The notes beneath the pieces are model-generated. The model saw only the letters and a program-made list of their open reading frames with translations. It made no database searches and was not told the origin of the DNA. From the NCBI GenBank assembly GCA_015067675.1, contig SVMB01000021.1, forward strand, positions 1-44,367: 44,367 nt of DNA, in the 5' to 3' direction. Origin of the DNA: Oscillospiraceae bacterium. Lineage in GTDB: Bacteria > Bacillota > Clostridia > Oscillospirales > QAMX01. Position 1 is the first letter of the stretch, and every line of letters begins with the position of its first letter. Shown piece after piece: positions 1 through 8,284 of this stretch. The translations under genes were made by a program, and so were the position numbers.

Positions 1-1245
1 CTTGACGCTGACGACGGAAGGCAGCTTCGCGGGATCCTTCACAGTCAGGGTGAGCTTGTAGATGCGGTCGGTGAGCGCGGTGCGGTAGCCGTCGGCGTCG
101 CCGGGGCAGATGGTCAGCACGCGGGTGGAGGCGCCGGCGTCAACCTTGTAGGTCAGCGTCCAGAGACGTTCGGTGCCGGAGGTGGTGTAGGCGGTGGTTT
201 CGGCGATGCGCACACCGGAGGCATTGTAGATGCCCACGCAGGTGGCGGCGGTGTTGGTGGTGACGGTGATGGTCACGGTGTCACCGATCTTGGGCGTGGT
301 GGTGGAAGCCTGGGCATGAGTAACGGCGGGCTCCACGGGGACGCTCTTGCGGGTGACGGTCACGGGCACGGTGAGGTGCGGAACCTTATCAAAAGCGGTG
401 CCGTAAACGACGCTGGCGTGGAAGGTGAAGTTCTGCTCACCCTCGCGCACGGGACGCACGGTGATCTCCCAGACGTTGGAGGGCTTTTCGGCGCTTCTTT
501 CACCGATGATGTTGCCGAAGCTGTCGCGTACCTGCAGACGGACGACAGTTTCGTTGGTGGTGACGGTCAGCACGGAATCCTTGCCGACCACCAGATTCTC
601 CGTACCGGTTACGCTGAGAACCAGAGGCAGCTCCGGCGTGAAGGTCGGGATGTCGACGCGGTTGAGAACGGTGGAAACCTCGGCGCGGGTGATGTTGCCC
701 TGGGGATGGAAGCCGCCGTCGGCGTAACCGCCGAAGAGACCGTTTTCGCTGCAGCGGGCAACGGCTTCAACCGCCCAGGTGGAGATGGCGGCGCGGTCGG
801 AGTAGGTCAGGCTCTTGGTGGAGGCGGGGAGTTTCAGCGCAGTAGCCAGAACGGCAGCGGCCTCCTCACGGGTGATGGCCGTGTCGGGCTTGAGCTGATT
901 GCCCACGATCATCTCGGCGGGGATGTAACCGGCGCCCAGCGCACGGCGGATGATATCGTTGTACCAGGCATTGGCGGCCACGTCGGTGGGCACCACGGCG
1001 CTGTAGGCTTCATCGGGGGCGTAGCGGCGCACGACGATGGTCAGGAACTCGGCACGGGTGATGGTTTCGTTGGGACGGAAGGTGCCGTCGGGATAACCGT
1101 TGACAATCCCGGCGTCAGCCATGGCGATGATGCTTTCGCGGGCCCAGTGGCTGCCGATATCCGTGAAGCTGGCGGCAGATGCAAAGGGAACGAGCGTCAG
1201 CAGCATGCAGAGGGCAAGACTCAGGGCGACCATTCTTTTTTTCAT
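1..1245 (-). CDS. SLH-domain secreted surface protein (3' end beyond window)
   Basis: The first 415 codons of a gene running off the left edge; no stop is reached. It begins MKKRMVALSLALCMLLTL, a signal peptide ending near residue 25 (FASA). Three S-layer homology repeats follow: FTDIGSHWARESI at about residues 27-73 with the PDGTFRPNETITRAEF signature, a more diverged second repeat (ITREEAAAVLA), and a third at about 140-190 (GGFHPQGNITRAEVSTVL). After about residue 195 the sequence is Thr/Val-rich and beta-like (LVLSVTGTENLVVGKDSVL), resembling tandem Ig-like modules. SLH repeats are known to bind secondary cell-wall polymer, so the protein is probably exported and wall-anchored. The start is set by AAGGAGG 8 nt upstream. 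The function of the distal part cannot be seen. Confidence 0.88.
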   Translation of the reverse strand, partial: MKKRMVALSLALCMLLTLVPFASAASFTDIGSHWARESIIAMADAGIVNGYPDGTFRPNETITRAEFLTIVVRRYAPDEAYSAVVPTDVAANAWYNDIIRRALGAGYIPAEMIVGNQLKPDTAITREEAAAVLATALKLPASTKSLTYSDRAAISTWAVEAVARCSENGLFGGYADGGFHPQGNITRAEVSTVLNRVDIPTFTPELPLVLSVTGTENLVVGKDSVLTVTTNETVVRLQVRDSFGNIIGERSAEKPSNVWEITVRPVREGEQNFTFHASVVYGTAFDKVPHLTVPVTVTRKSVPVEPAVTHAQASTTTPKIGDTVTITVTTNTAATCVGIYNASGVRIAETTAYTTSGTERLWTLTYKVDAGASTRVLTICPGDADGYRTALTDRIYKLTLTVKDPAKLPSVVSVK

Positions 1246-1343
1246 CAATAGTTTCCTCCTTGTAAATGGTTATGGCAGCTGCACACCGTGAAAAACGGTA
1301 TGCAGACCGGTTTACTTCGTTTCATTAGACGCAGCGGAGACTG

Positions 1344-1373
1344 ATTATGTTCCCTGACGGACAAAAAATGCAA
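1344..1373 (-). promoter_or_regulatory. Candidate promoter of the SLH-protein gene
   Basis: On the minus strand, TTGCAT (1373-1368) and CATAAT (1349-1344) are 18 nt apart. The predicted start lies about 90 nt upstream of the SLH gene, leaving a leader with a small hairpin (arms ACCGT / ACGGT). Both hexamers deviate from consensus. Confidence 0.4.
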
Positions 1374-1424
1374 TCGTGTTACAATTTTGCTGTTGCATAT
1401 CTCGATTTGTCGGTGTATACTGGT

Positions 1425-1430
1425 TATAAT
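1425..1430 (+). promoter_or_regulatory. Candidate -10 element for the AraC gene
   Basis: A perfect TATAAT lies 33 nt before the ATG at 1464. No good -35 hexamer is found at 16-18 nt, so the promoter may need an activator. Its position argues against the more upstream in-frame ATG at 1347. Confidence 0.4.
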
Positions 1431-1463
1431 CACTCTAAATTGCTTTTGAAAGGTCGGGATCCC

Positions 1464-2354
1464 ATGCGAACGGACGTCTTTCTGCCGGATAAATTTCCCC
1501 ACGGCGTAGTGGTGGACTACGCGTCGGAGCTGCCCATCGTTGCAGCGCCCCGGGAACAGTATCATACCTTTTATGAGCTGTATTTCTGGTTCGGCGACAC
1601 AATGACCTTCATCATCGACGAGCAGGTGCATCATGTGGGCTACGGCGACGTGGTGCTGGTGCGTCCCTACAGGTTTCACCGTACCTATTACGTGGACAGC
1701 CGCGTGAGATGCAAGTATAACATGATGTTTGACGAGCGGTTCCTGACGAGCTTTCACGATGAGGCCATGCGGGAGCGCATCCGGGGCATGTTCAACACCG
1801 AAATGCTCCATTTTTCACAGGAAACGGCGGCCTATATGCAGGATGTGCTCAAAGGGGCGCTGCCGCTGTTCGAAGAAGGAGCGGCGCGCGACCCGGTGTG
1901 GTGCGCCCGAGCCGAGCTGCGGCTGTCGGAGCTGCTGCTGCGGCTTTCGGAGGCGGCATCCGCCATCCGGGATACCGCCCATCCGGTGGATACGCCGCTG
2001 ACGCCCAAGGAGCGCCACGTTTCCACGGTGGTGGCCTATATCAATGCCCACTACACCGAGCAGATTTCCCTGGAATCGCTGACCTCCATGCTCGGGCTTA
2101 CGCCCTCCTATCTCTGTCACATCTTCCGGGAGTTCATCGGCATGAGCATCGTCGAGTATATCCATAAAAAGCGCCTCGTGGAGGCAAGACGCCTGCTCAG
2201 CGAGACCAGCCTTCCCATCGGCGTGATCTCCGAGACCGTGGGATTTTCCAGCGTCAACTATTTCATCAAGCAGTTCAAGACCATGCATCAGCTCACCCCC
2301 AAGGCCTACCGGGAATCGGCCCAGGGAGGCGCTGCGCTGCAGGAAATACCGTGA
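1464..2354 (+). CDS. AraC-family transcriptional regulator (cupin sensor + AraC HTH)
   Basis: A 296-aa regulator. The first about 150 residues form a cupin-type sensor (YHTFYELYFWFGDTMTFIID, then GYGDVVLVRPYRFHRTYYVD), typical of AraC proteins that sense sugars. The last about 100 residues carry two helix-turn-helix motifs: SLESLTSMLGLTPSYLCHIF, then IGVISETVGFSSVNYFIKQF ending in TPKAYRES. The start at 1464 is preferred because AAAGG lies about 10 nt upstream and a TATAAT lies at 1425-1430; a longer reading from 1347 would begin upstream of that promoter. It converges on the GH2 glycosidase gene and shares a terminator with it. By family it probably controls a carbohydrate operon, but the inducer is unknown. 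It is similar in layout to the regulator at 22366-23250. Confidence 0.9.
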   Translation: MRTDVFLPDKFPHGVVVDYASELPIVAAPREQYHTFYELYFWFGDTMTFIIDEQVHHVGYGDVVLVRPYRFHRTYYVDSRVRCKYNMMFDERFLTSFHDEAMRERIRGMFNTEMLHFSQETAAYMQDVLKGALPLFEEGAARDPVWCARAELRLSELLLRLSEAASAIRDTAHPVDTPLTPKERHVSTVVAYINAHYTEQISLESLTSMLGLTPSYLCHIFREFIGMSIVEYIHKKRLVEARRLLSETSLPIGVISETVGFSSVNYFIKQFKTMHQLTPKAYRESAQGGAALQEIP

Positions 2355-2363
2355 TATCTTTCA

Positions 2364-2405
2364 CCCCCCGCCCGACGCCTCAAAAGGCTCCGGGCGGGGG
2401 GTTTT
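2364..2405. terminator. Bidirectional terminator between convergent genes
   Basis: A GC-rich stem (arms CCCCCCGCCCG and CGGGCGGGGGG, a few mismatches near the loop) lies 10 nt after the AraC stop and is followed by TTTTC on the + strand. It also sits 15 nt past the stop of the convergent GH2 gene, so it may serve both. Confidence 0.75.
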
Positions 2406-2419
2406 CTTTCAGAGAGACG

Positions 2420-4702
2420 TTACCAGGGCAGCTTATCGATGATGCTCTGCCAAAGCTTTGCACGCTCCAGGTCGTAGGGAACCTCGCCGAAGATGTGATG
2501 GTTCCAGACGGTCTTGCCGTCGAAGTCCAGCCGGAGCAGCAGCATGCGCTTCTCGGAGTAGAAGAGCGGCAGGCTTGCAATCTCCCGGCTTTCGTTGGCG
2601 CCGACCTTGAAGGAGCCCTCGCTGAGCACCTCGCCGGATTCGGCGTCGGTGACGGCGTAGGTACCCGCACGGGCGGTGAAGGTGTCGTTGACGACGATGA
2701 GCGGCGCGTTCCAGGCGTTGATCTCACCCATGCACAGCACCACATCCTGCTGGGAGCGCTTGATGTGGTTGTAGGCAAGCTTGACGTCGAAGTAGTAGTC
2801 CACGATGGCATCGGAGAACTGGGGCCAGCCGTCGATGAGGTTCCACCAGATGATGCCGGTGCGCTCCCACTTGCCCATGCGCATCTTCTCGATGAAGAAC
2901 TTCTTGGCCTCGGCCTGGGTGAACTGGGAGGCAAAGACGAAGTCCTCGGCCTTTTCAGGCACATAACCGAAGGTCTGACGGGCCTGCTTGTGCATCATGG
3001 CGATGCGGTGGCTCCACCAGCCGTCGCCGGGATCGGAGGAGTGGGTCAGCCATTCGTGGCTGCCGTTCCAGGGCCAGACCTGATCTTCCGACAGGAAGCG
3101 GCGCATACTCTCCAGAGAGTTGCAGCCGTGATAGCCGGTTTCGGAGACGAAGCGGGCATCGTGCTGGGTGTAGCAGTCGGCCTTGAAGTGGTCGCGGGGC
3201 CCCCAGATGTGCTGCTCGGAGGAGAGGCCGGAGACATCCATGACGCCGGGCTTGCGGTCGGTGAGGTCGGGGGAGCTGGCGATGTAGGGATGGAAGGGGT
3301 CCTCCATGCGGATGATGGCGGGGAAAACCTCGCGGGTGAGCTTGTTTCTGGCGGGCTCGAAGTCGTAGTGGTCGCATTCGTTGTCGCCGCACCAGAGGGC
3401 AAGGCTGGCGTGTCCGCGGAGCTTGTGGATGACCGCCGTCACCTCTTCCTTCATGACGGCGATGAAGTCGTCGTCCTCGGGATAGAAGCCGCAGGCCATG
3501 CCGAAGTCCTGCCAGACGAGAATGCCGTATTTGTCACACAGATCAAAGAAGGCGTGATCCTCGTAGACGTTGCCGCCCCAGCAGCGCACGATGTTGCAGT
3601 TGAGGTCGTGGAGCATCGCCATGGCGCGGTCGAGCCGGCCGTCGGCGTAGTCGCGGGAGTGGAAGGCGTCCAGAGGCACCCAGTTGGAGCCCTTGCAGAA
3701 GATGGGCTCGCCGTTGACGATGAAGCGGAAGTCGTTGTAGCCGGTTTTCTGGCCCCAGTAGTCCACGTTCACGTGGCGGTCAAGCTTGATGGTGCGGATA
3801 CCCACGTTGACCTTTCGGACATCCACGACCTCGCCGTCCGCCATCAGCGTGACGGTGGTATCGTAAAGATTGGCGTCGCCGTAGCCGCAGGGCCACCAGA
3901 GGGCGGGATCTTTGACATAGATCGTGACGAAGCCGAAGGGGAAGCGCAGACGCTGTTCCAGGGAGAAGGTGTGCTCGCCGCAGCGGCCTTCGATGCGCAT
4001 GGACAGCTTCTTCATCTTCGCAGGGATCGTGCGGATCTTGTAATGGGCGGTGAGGATGGCCTGATCCTCTTCGATGACGGAGGTGGCGATGTAGAGATCC
4101 TCAAGCTCGGTCTCGCGTACCTCTTCCAGACGCACCTCACGCCAGAGACCGGCAGAGACGGCGCGGCACATGATGTCCCAGCCGAAGCAGGAGGCGGGCT
4201 TGCGCAGCCGGAGCTGCTCGCAGGAGTGGACGTAACTGTGATACAGACCGTAGGTGGGGTAGTTTTCCAGGCTTGCCGAGTAGACCGAGGAGCGCAGATA
4301 GACGCGCAGGACGTTCTCGGATTCCAGGTTGTCCACCTCAAAGGTGTGGGCGATCAGGGCGTTTTCGCTGTGGCCGATGAGCTCGCCGTTTAAGTAGTAG
4401 TCGGCGATGCAGTCGACGCCCTCAAAGACCAGACGCCACTTTTTCGTGAGTTCCTGAGAGGTCAGGGAGAAGGTGCGTTCGTATACATAGTCCCAGGTTT
4501 CAAAATCCTGTACCTTGAGGATGTTGTCGCCGCGGAAGATGTCCTCGGGCAGCAGCCCCGCAGCAATCAGGGAAAATTCCACGTTGCCGGGCACCGTCGC
4601 CGGGAGTGCTTCCAGCTTGATGACATCCTCGATGGGCATTTTCTGCGGCTCTGCGGGGAAAGCGTAGAGCTTCCACGGGCCGTTGAGTGTCAATGTATGC
4701 AT
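2420..4702 (-). CDS. Glycoside hydrolase family 2, beta-mannosidase-like
   Basis: A 760-aa GH2 enzyme releasing terminal sugars, probably beta-mannose, from the non-reducing end of oligosaccharides. The N-terminal sugar-binding domain starts LNGPWKLYAFPAE; a central beta-sandwich contains GWDIMCRAVSAGLWREVRL; the TIM barrel has KGSNWVPLDAF and RCWGGNVYEDHAFFDLCDK. The acid/base glutamate is Glu442 in LWCGDNEC and the likely nucleophile is Glu521 in FVSETGYHG, both as in beta-mannosidases. There is no signal peptide, so it acts in the cytoplasm. The start at 4702 is set by AAAGGAG 10 nt upstream and by the promoter at 4763-4792; the reading frame stays open further upstream but runs through that promoter. 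Exact substrate specificity within GH2 is not certain. Confidence 0.88.
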   Translation of the reverse strand: MHTLTLNGPWKLYAFPAEPQKMPIEDVIKLEALPATVPGNVEFSLIAAGLLPEDIFRGDNILKVQDFETWDYVYERTFSLTSQELTKKWRLVFEGVDCIADYYLNGELIGHSENALIAHTFEVDNLESENVLRVYLRSSVYSASLENYPTYGLYHSYVHSCEQLRLRKPASCFGWDIMCRAVSAGLWREVRLEEVRETELEDLYIATSVIEEDQAILTAHYKIRTIPAKMKKLSMRIEGRCGEHTFSLEQRLRFPFGFVTIYVKDPALWWPCGYGDANLYDTTVTLMADGEVVDVRKVNVGIRTIKLDRHVNVDYWGQKTGYNDFRFIVNGEPIFCKGSNWVPLDAFHSRDYADGRLDRAMAMLHDLNCNIVRCWGGNVYEDHAFFDLCDKYGILVWQDFGMACGFYPEDDDFIAVMKEEVTAVIHKLRGHASLALWCGDNECDHYDFEPARNKLTREVFPAIIRMEDPFHPYIASSPDLTDRKPGVMDVSGLSSEQHIWGPRDHFKADCYTQHDARFVSETGYHGCNSLESMRRFLSEDQVWPWNGSHEWLTHSSDPGDGWWSHRIAMMHKQARQTFGYVPEKAEDFVFASQFTQAEAKKFFIEKMRMGKWERTGIIWWNLIDGWPQFSDAIVDYYFDVKLAYNHIKRSQQDVVLCMGEINAWNAPLIVVNDTFTARAGTYAVTDAESGEVLSEGSFKVGANESREIASLPLFYSEKRMLLLRLDFDGKTVWNHHIFGEVPYDLERAKLWQSIIDKLPW

Positions 4703-4762
4703 AGCCAAGACTCCTTTTGGAATTGTTGGTTCGCAGCTTGCGACATAAATATATACAGTATA

Positions 4763-4792
4763 ACTATACCGCAGCAAAAGCACGTATGTCAA
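4763..4792 (-). promoter_or_regulatory. Sigma-A promoter of the GH2 gene
   Basis: Minus strand: perfect TTGACA (4792-4787), 18-nt spacer, TATAGT (4768-4763), 61 nt before the ATG. Just downstream is ATACAGTAT, a short inverted repeat that could be an operator half-site. Confidence 0.8.
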
Positions 4793-4831
4793 GGGGTGGA
4801 AGGGTTTCCCAGTTCGATTTTTCGCCGGGAC

Positions 4832-4860
4832 TTGACCTGCGGGGCTCCGTGGGGTATAGT
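4832..4860 (+). promoter_or_regulatory. Sigma-A promoter of the PHP gene
   Basis: TTGACC (4832-4837), 17-nt spacer, TATAGT (4855-4860), 32 nt before the ATG at 4893. It is divergent from the GH2 promoter. Confidence 0.8.
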
Positions 4861-4892
4861 AAAAGTACAGTCCATCCGAAAGGAGCGCAGAC

Positions 4893-5780
4893 ATGACCGT
4901 TTCAGGAACCTGCGATCTGCATATTCATTCAAACCACTCAGACGGCACCTGTACGCCGTCTGAACTTCTGAACCTTGCCCGGAAGGCCGGGCTCACCGCT
5001 GCGGCACTGTGCGACCACAACACGGTCTCGGGGCTGCCCGCGTTTCTTGATGCCGCGCAGGCGATGCGCGAGTCAGGGGAGCCCTGCCCGGCAGCCGTAC
5101 CGGGCGTGGAGTTTTCCACGGTCTGGCGGGAGTATGAGCTGCACATTCTGGCGCTGTTTGTACCGGAAGAACACTTTTCCGACGTGGAAGCGCTGCTGGA
5201 GCTGCCCAAGCTGCGCAAGGAGCAGAGCAACCGTGATCTGGTGGCACGGCTCTCGGCTGCCGGATATGCGCTCGACTACGACGAACTGCGTGCCGCCACG
5301 CCTGACGGCTACGTCAACCGTGCCCACGTGGCGGCGGCACTGGTGGAGAGAGGCCATGTGGCCTCCCGCACGGAGGCATTTGACAGGCTGCTGGGCAATG
5401 ACTGCGGCTTTTACGTGCCGCCCCAGCGTCTGGACGCCTTTGAAGTGATCCGGTTCATCCGCTCCGTCGGCGCGGCGGCAGTGCTTGCCCATCCGCTGCT
5501 GACCCTGGACGCGGAGACCCTGGAATCCTTCCTGCCCGATGCCGTGGAAGCGGGGCTGGACGGTATGGAAGTGTACTATTCCACCTACGATGCCGCTACC
5601 CAGGCGCAGGCCCGGGAGATTGCCGCCCGGTACGGGCTCCTGGAGTCCGGCGGCAGCGACTTTCACGGGGGAAACAAGCCCGACATCGCCATCGGCTGTG
5701 GATACGGAGCATTGAGCGTCCCGGCGGAGGTGTACGAGGGACTCAGACGGCGTGTGGAGACGCGAAATAAATGTAACTAA
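4893..5780 (+). CDS. PHP-domain metal-dependent phosphoesterase
   Basis: A 295-aa protein of the polymerase-and-histidinol-phosphatase (PHP) superfamily; related stand-alone proteins such as TrpH / RNase AM hydrolyse phosphoesters, including nucleotide 3',5'-bisphosphates and short RNA. The full set of metal ligands is visible: DLHIHSNHSDG (His10, His12, Asp17), DHNT (His42), PGVEFS (Glu73), ELHIL (His84), LAHPL (His200) and GGSDFHGGNKP (Asp256, His258). The length matches the family. No signal peptide. RBS AAAGGAG lies 7 nt before the ATG and a strong promoter sits at 4832-4860. It appears monocistronic; the next gene has its own promoter. The natural substrate cannot be decided from sequence alone. 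Confidence 0.87.
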   Translation: MTVSGTCDLHIHSNHSDGTCTPSELLNLARKAGLTAAALCDHNTVSGLPAFLDAAQAMRESGEPCPAAVPGVEFSTVWREYELHILALFVPEEHFSDVEALLELPKLRKEQSNRDLVARLSAAGYALDYDELRAATPDGYVNRAHVAAALVERGHVASRTEAFDRLLGNDCGFYVPPQRLDAFEVIRFIRSVGAAAVLAHPLLTLDAETLESFLPDAVEAGLDGMEVYYSTYDAATQAQAREIAARYGLLESGGSDFHGGNKPDIAIGCGYGALSVPAEVYEGLRRRVETRNKCN

Positions 5781-5782
5781 AC

Positions 5783-5811
5783 TTGCGTTTACTGCCTGTT
5801 TGCGTTATAAT
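5783..5811 (+). promoter_or_regulatory. Sigma-A promoter of the membrane-protein gene
   Basis: TTGCGT (5783-5788), 17-nt spacer, perfect TATAAT (5806-5811), just after the PHP stop codon at 5780 and about 75 nt before the next ATG. Confidence 0.75.
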
Positions 5812-5884
5812 AATGGCAAAATGGGCTTCTACGTGAAAATGCACAGTATATTTTGGCAAATGCAAGGAAAGAAGTGAGTGAGGT

Positions 5885-7597
5885 ATGAAGTTTCTGATTT
5901 GGTTCCTTTGTATCGTTGTTTACAGTCTTCTCAACACTTATATACAGTCCTTTATTACTGCACCAGCAGACGCGACTCTGAACGAGTCGCTTTCCAACGG
6001 AGCAGCTGCTGGCCTTGTTTCCCTTTTTATTTTTTTAATCACCGTTGTTTGGCCTGCGCGCGGGCTCTGTAAAAGATGGGACGCACGCAAGAAAGCAAAA
6101 CAGGAAGCCGACATCCCGTCTGTTGTGCCAACTGAAACTGCGGAAGAAAATATTCCTCCTGCGAATATACCGGAGGATACCTGCCCGCCAAAGCCCAAAC
6201 CAAAGACGATTTATACTTCCCTTCCCCGATGGCGCAGGCCGGTTGCATGGTTGGCAACCTTCGTCGTCTGGATGTTGATGGAGTACCTCATAAGGCTTCT
6301 GATAACGCTGTGCGGCTCGGCAATTGTATATTTGGAAAGCCTGTCAACGGTCGCCGTTGTCGTGATCGTCCTGATTTTCGGAAGCCTTGCCGTCGGCATT
6401 CTTCTTATGCCGTTGATGTACGGCCCACTGCTCATTGCACAGTTGTCGGAAAGCATATATCCGTCCAGAAGCGGATCCCGATTCCTGGTTATTGCTGGTT
6501 TAAGCCTGCTCGGTAGCTTGATCGGTTTTATACTTGGTTTCAGCAGTTACATGGTTTTCGGTTCCGGTGTTGCAAAAGTGACATGGTTTGTAAGCTACGG
6601 GTACTGCTTCATTTGTGCCGTCATCCTTTTTATTTTTGGAGCCAGACACGAAGAAGCAGAGATCATCAAACCAATCTCAGAAGATTTTTCCGTCACATCT
6701 GAACCCTTGGATCCCGAATACGGCACCATTGCAAAAAAGCCGATACACGTTCGCGGTGTAGATGGCGAAAAGCAATATCTTGACGCCCTGCAAACCGTAA
6801 GCGGTCAGAAGCTGCGTTATGACCGTTGGGGTTCCCTTCTGGTTGAAGGAATAGACCGTCCCGTTGATATATATCACCTGTTTCTTCCCTCCGGCGAACA
6901 GTACAAAACTCTGTACTTGTATATGTACGCCGACAAGAACGACGAAACGGTTCCAGATGGATTCATATCAACCAACCAAAAGAAGAGGACAAGCAAGCAG
7001 GAGAAACCCAAAACCAAAATTCCGGAAATCCTCGCAGTCGTGTTTGGTATTCTTTTGATCGGTTCAGTTGGCGTCAACGCTTGGCAATACATATATTATC
7101 AGGTTGATACCGGGAATCAAGCCAAAAAGTACAATGAGTTAGTTGACAGATACAACGCCATGGTTACAAACCATGAGGCGCAAATCGAAGATAAAAGCAA
7201 GGCTTTCGACGAACTTCAATCAAAATACAATCGTCTATCTGTTGCGTACGATCAGCAATCAGATGCGTGTATAGAATTAAGCGGCATTCTTGAAAATACT
7301 CCCTACAACTTCATTCCACTGTACAACTATTCTGTGCTGGTCTTTTCTGGTGAGAAAATATATCATAAAATTGACTGCACTTATGTATCGTACGGCTTTG
7401 GGTCGACCGTTGTGTTTCCCAACGGGGAGATAAAAAGCGGAAAACCCAAAAGCTTCTATATTTACAACACAGAGGCTGCGCTGAGCAAAGGATATAAGGC
7501 GTGTTCTGAATGTGCCGACCATAAAGCAGCAAAACAGTACGTTTCGCTGCCCGGAGTAGGCACGGTAGGATATATAGGAGTTATTAAGGTTAAGTAA
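5885..7597 (+). CDS. Multi-domain membrane protein with C-terminal Cys/His site, unknown function
   Basis: A 570-aa protein I do not recognise as a whole. An N-terminal membrane segment (residues 2-22), a second near 40-57 and a Pro-rich charged linker precede a block of about five membrane segments (residues 118-260). A soluble region follows (about 265-370), then another membrane segment (VFGILLIGSVGVNAW, about 387), a coiled coil (KKYNELVDRYNAMVTNHEAQ onwards) and a C-terminal module with IYHKIDC and later GYKACSECADH. The spacing H-x3-C ... C-x2-C-x2-H resembles small metal-binding domains seen at the end of bacterial surface or nuclease-like proteins; zinc binding is inference. The gene is visibly AT-richer and less C-biased at third positions than its neighbours, suggesting acquisition. 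Its RBS is weak (AGGAAAG far upstream, or GAGG very close). Confidence 0.75.
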   Translation: MKFLIWFLCIVVYSLLNTYIQSFITAPADATLNESLSNGAAAGLVSLFIFLITVVWPARGLCKRWDARKKAKQEADIPSVVPTETAEENIPPANIPEDTCPPKPKPKTIYTSLPRWRRPVAWLATFVVWMLMEYLIRLLITLCGSAIVYLESLSTVAVVVIVLIFGSLAVGILLMPLMYGPLLIAQLSESIYPSRSGSRFLVIAGLSLLGSLIGFILGFSSYMVFGSGVAKVTWFVSYGYCFICAVILFIFGARHEEAEIIKPISEDFSVTSEPLDPEYGTIAKKPIHVRGVDGEKQYLDALQTVSGQKLRYDRWGSLLVEGIDRPVDIYHLFLPSGEQYKTLYLYMYADKNDETVPDGFISTNQKKRTSKQEKPKTKIPEILAVVFGILLIGSVGVNAWQYIYYQVDTGNQAKKYNELVDRYNAMVTNHEAQIEDKSKAFDELQSKYNRLSVAYDQQSDACIELSGILENTPYNFIPLYNYSVLVFSGEKIYHKIDCTYVSYGFGSTVVFPNGEIKSGKPKSFYIYNTEAALSKGYKACSECADHKAAKQYVSLPGVGTVGYIGVIKVK

Positions 7598-7614
7598 GCT
7601 ATTCGCAACAATAA

Positions 7615-7644
7615 GACCCGGACACTTCATGAAGCGTCCGGGTC
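7615..7644 (+). terminator. Hairpin after the membrane-protein gene
   Basis: Arms GACCCGGAC (7615-7623) and GTCCGGGTC (7636-7644) pair perfectly, and the loop itself holds the palindrome CTTCATGAAG. It starts 18 nt after the stop. There is no clear U tract, so termination is likely but not certain. Confidence 0.6.
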
Positions 7645-7716
7645 ATCTGATAGAGGAATAGAGTTGTGTTTTTGGGGGCATACTGGTACCATTACGATGT
7701 AAAGGAGAGGTATGCC

Positions 7717-8151
7717 ATGATACATGACGACACGATCAAGCTGCTGCGGGAGTGTGACGCAGGGGTACGCATGGGAGTTGACTCGATCAGCGACGTGCTG
7801 GGGAGTGTGAGGAGCGAGGGTTTCCGGCGGAAGCTGACGGAGTGCCGGGCTGCGCACGAGGAACTGGCCACGGAGATTCAGGGGATGCTGGATAAGTACC
7901 ATGATGAGGGGAAAGAGCCGGGGTTTATTGCGCAGAGTATGTCAAGGATGAAGACGAACTTCAAGCTGGGGACGGATGAGTCGGACGAGACGGTAGCGGA
8001 TCTGATGACGGACGGGTGTAATATGGGCGTGAAGTCGCTGAATCGGTATTTGAACCAGTATAAAGCGGCCAGCGAGGTAACGAAGGATATTACGAAGAGG
8101 CTGATCAATCTGGAAGAGAAGCTGGCAATCGACATCCGGCAGTACCTGTAA
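7717..8151 (+). CDS. Small helical protein, ferritin-like / DUF2383-like
   Basis: A 144-aa, almost entirely helical protein (MIHDDTIKLLRECDAGVRMG ... INLEEKLAIDIRQYL). Length and heptad-like pattern suggest a four-helix bundle of the rubrerythrin/ferritin-like fold, with Asp/Glu/His positions (ECRAAHEELATEI) resembling DUF2383 stress proteins. That assignment is inference; no complete metal-binding E-x2-H set is evident. ATG 7717 is chosen because AAAGGAGAGG lies 6 nt before it; a longer in-frame ATG at 7666 lacks an RBS. The coding strand is unusually G-rich (7921-8040: 47 G to 18 C by hand count), unlike most other genes here, and the gene ends 11 nt before structured repeat A. Confidence 0.7.
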   Translation: MIHDDTIKLLRECDAGVRMGVDSISDVLGSVRSEGFRRKLTECRAAHEELATEIQGMLDKYHDEGKEPGFIAQSMSRMKTNFKLGTDESDETVADLMTDGCNMGVKSLNRYLNQYKAASEVTKDITKRLINLEEKLAIDIRQYL

Positions 8152-8162
8152 GGGAATAGATG

Positions 8163-8273
8163 AAATGCACCACAAGGGATGATACCTGTAATTGCCAAGC
8201 GTGGCACACGCAAAACGGGTGCAGGGGCGTGCCGCGCTTAGCAATTACAGGGATCATCCCTTGTATTGCATTT
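8163..8273. repeat. Structured repeat A (short, deletion derivative)
   Basis: Two 39-nt arms in inverted orientation, 8163-8201 and 8235-8273, share the outer-arm motif of the family (AAATGCA ... GGGATGAT ... CTGTAATTGC ... AAGCG). The interior keeps the left-half stem GCGTGGCACACGC and the first strand of the next stem, then jumps directly into a right-half arm. The breakpoint shows the shared pentamer GTGCC, so this looks like a full element that lost its middle by short-homology deletion. It lies between the convergent 3' ends of the genes at 7717-8151 and 8285-9733, 11-12 nt from each stop, and could act as a bidirectional terminator. Confidence 0.85.
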
Positions 8274-8284
8274 AGTGGTTTACG

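Noticed and set aside
2351-4393. A 680-codon open frame on the + strand opposite the GH2 gene, and similar long antisense frames elsewhere (for example opposite nagA, metG and the lyase-like gene)
   Set aside because: They are shadows of GC-rich genes: no ribosome site, low-complexity Gly/Val/Asp/Glu composition, and the opposite strand encodes a clear family member.
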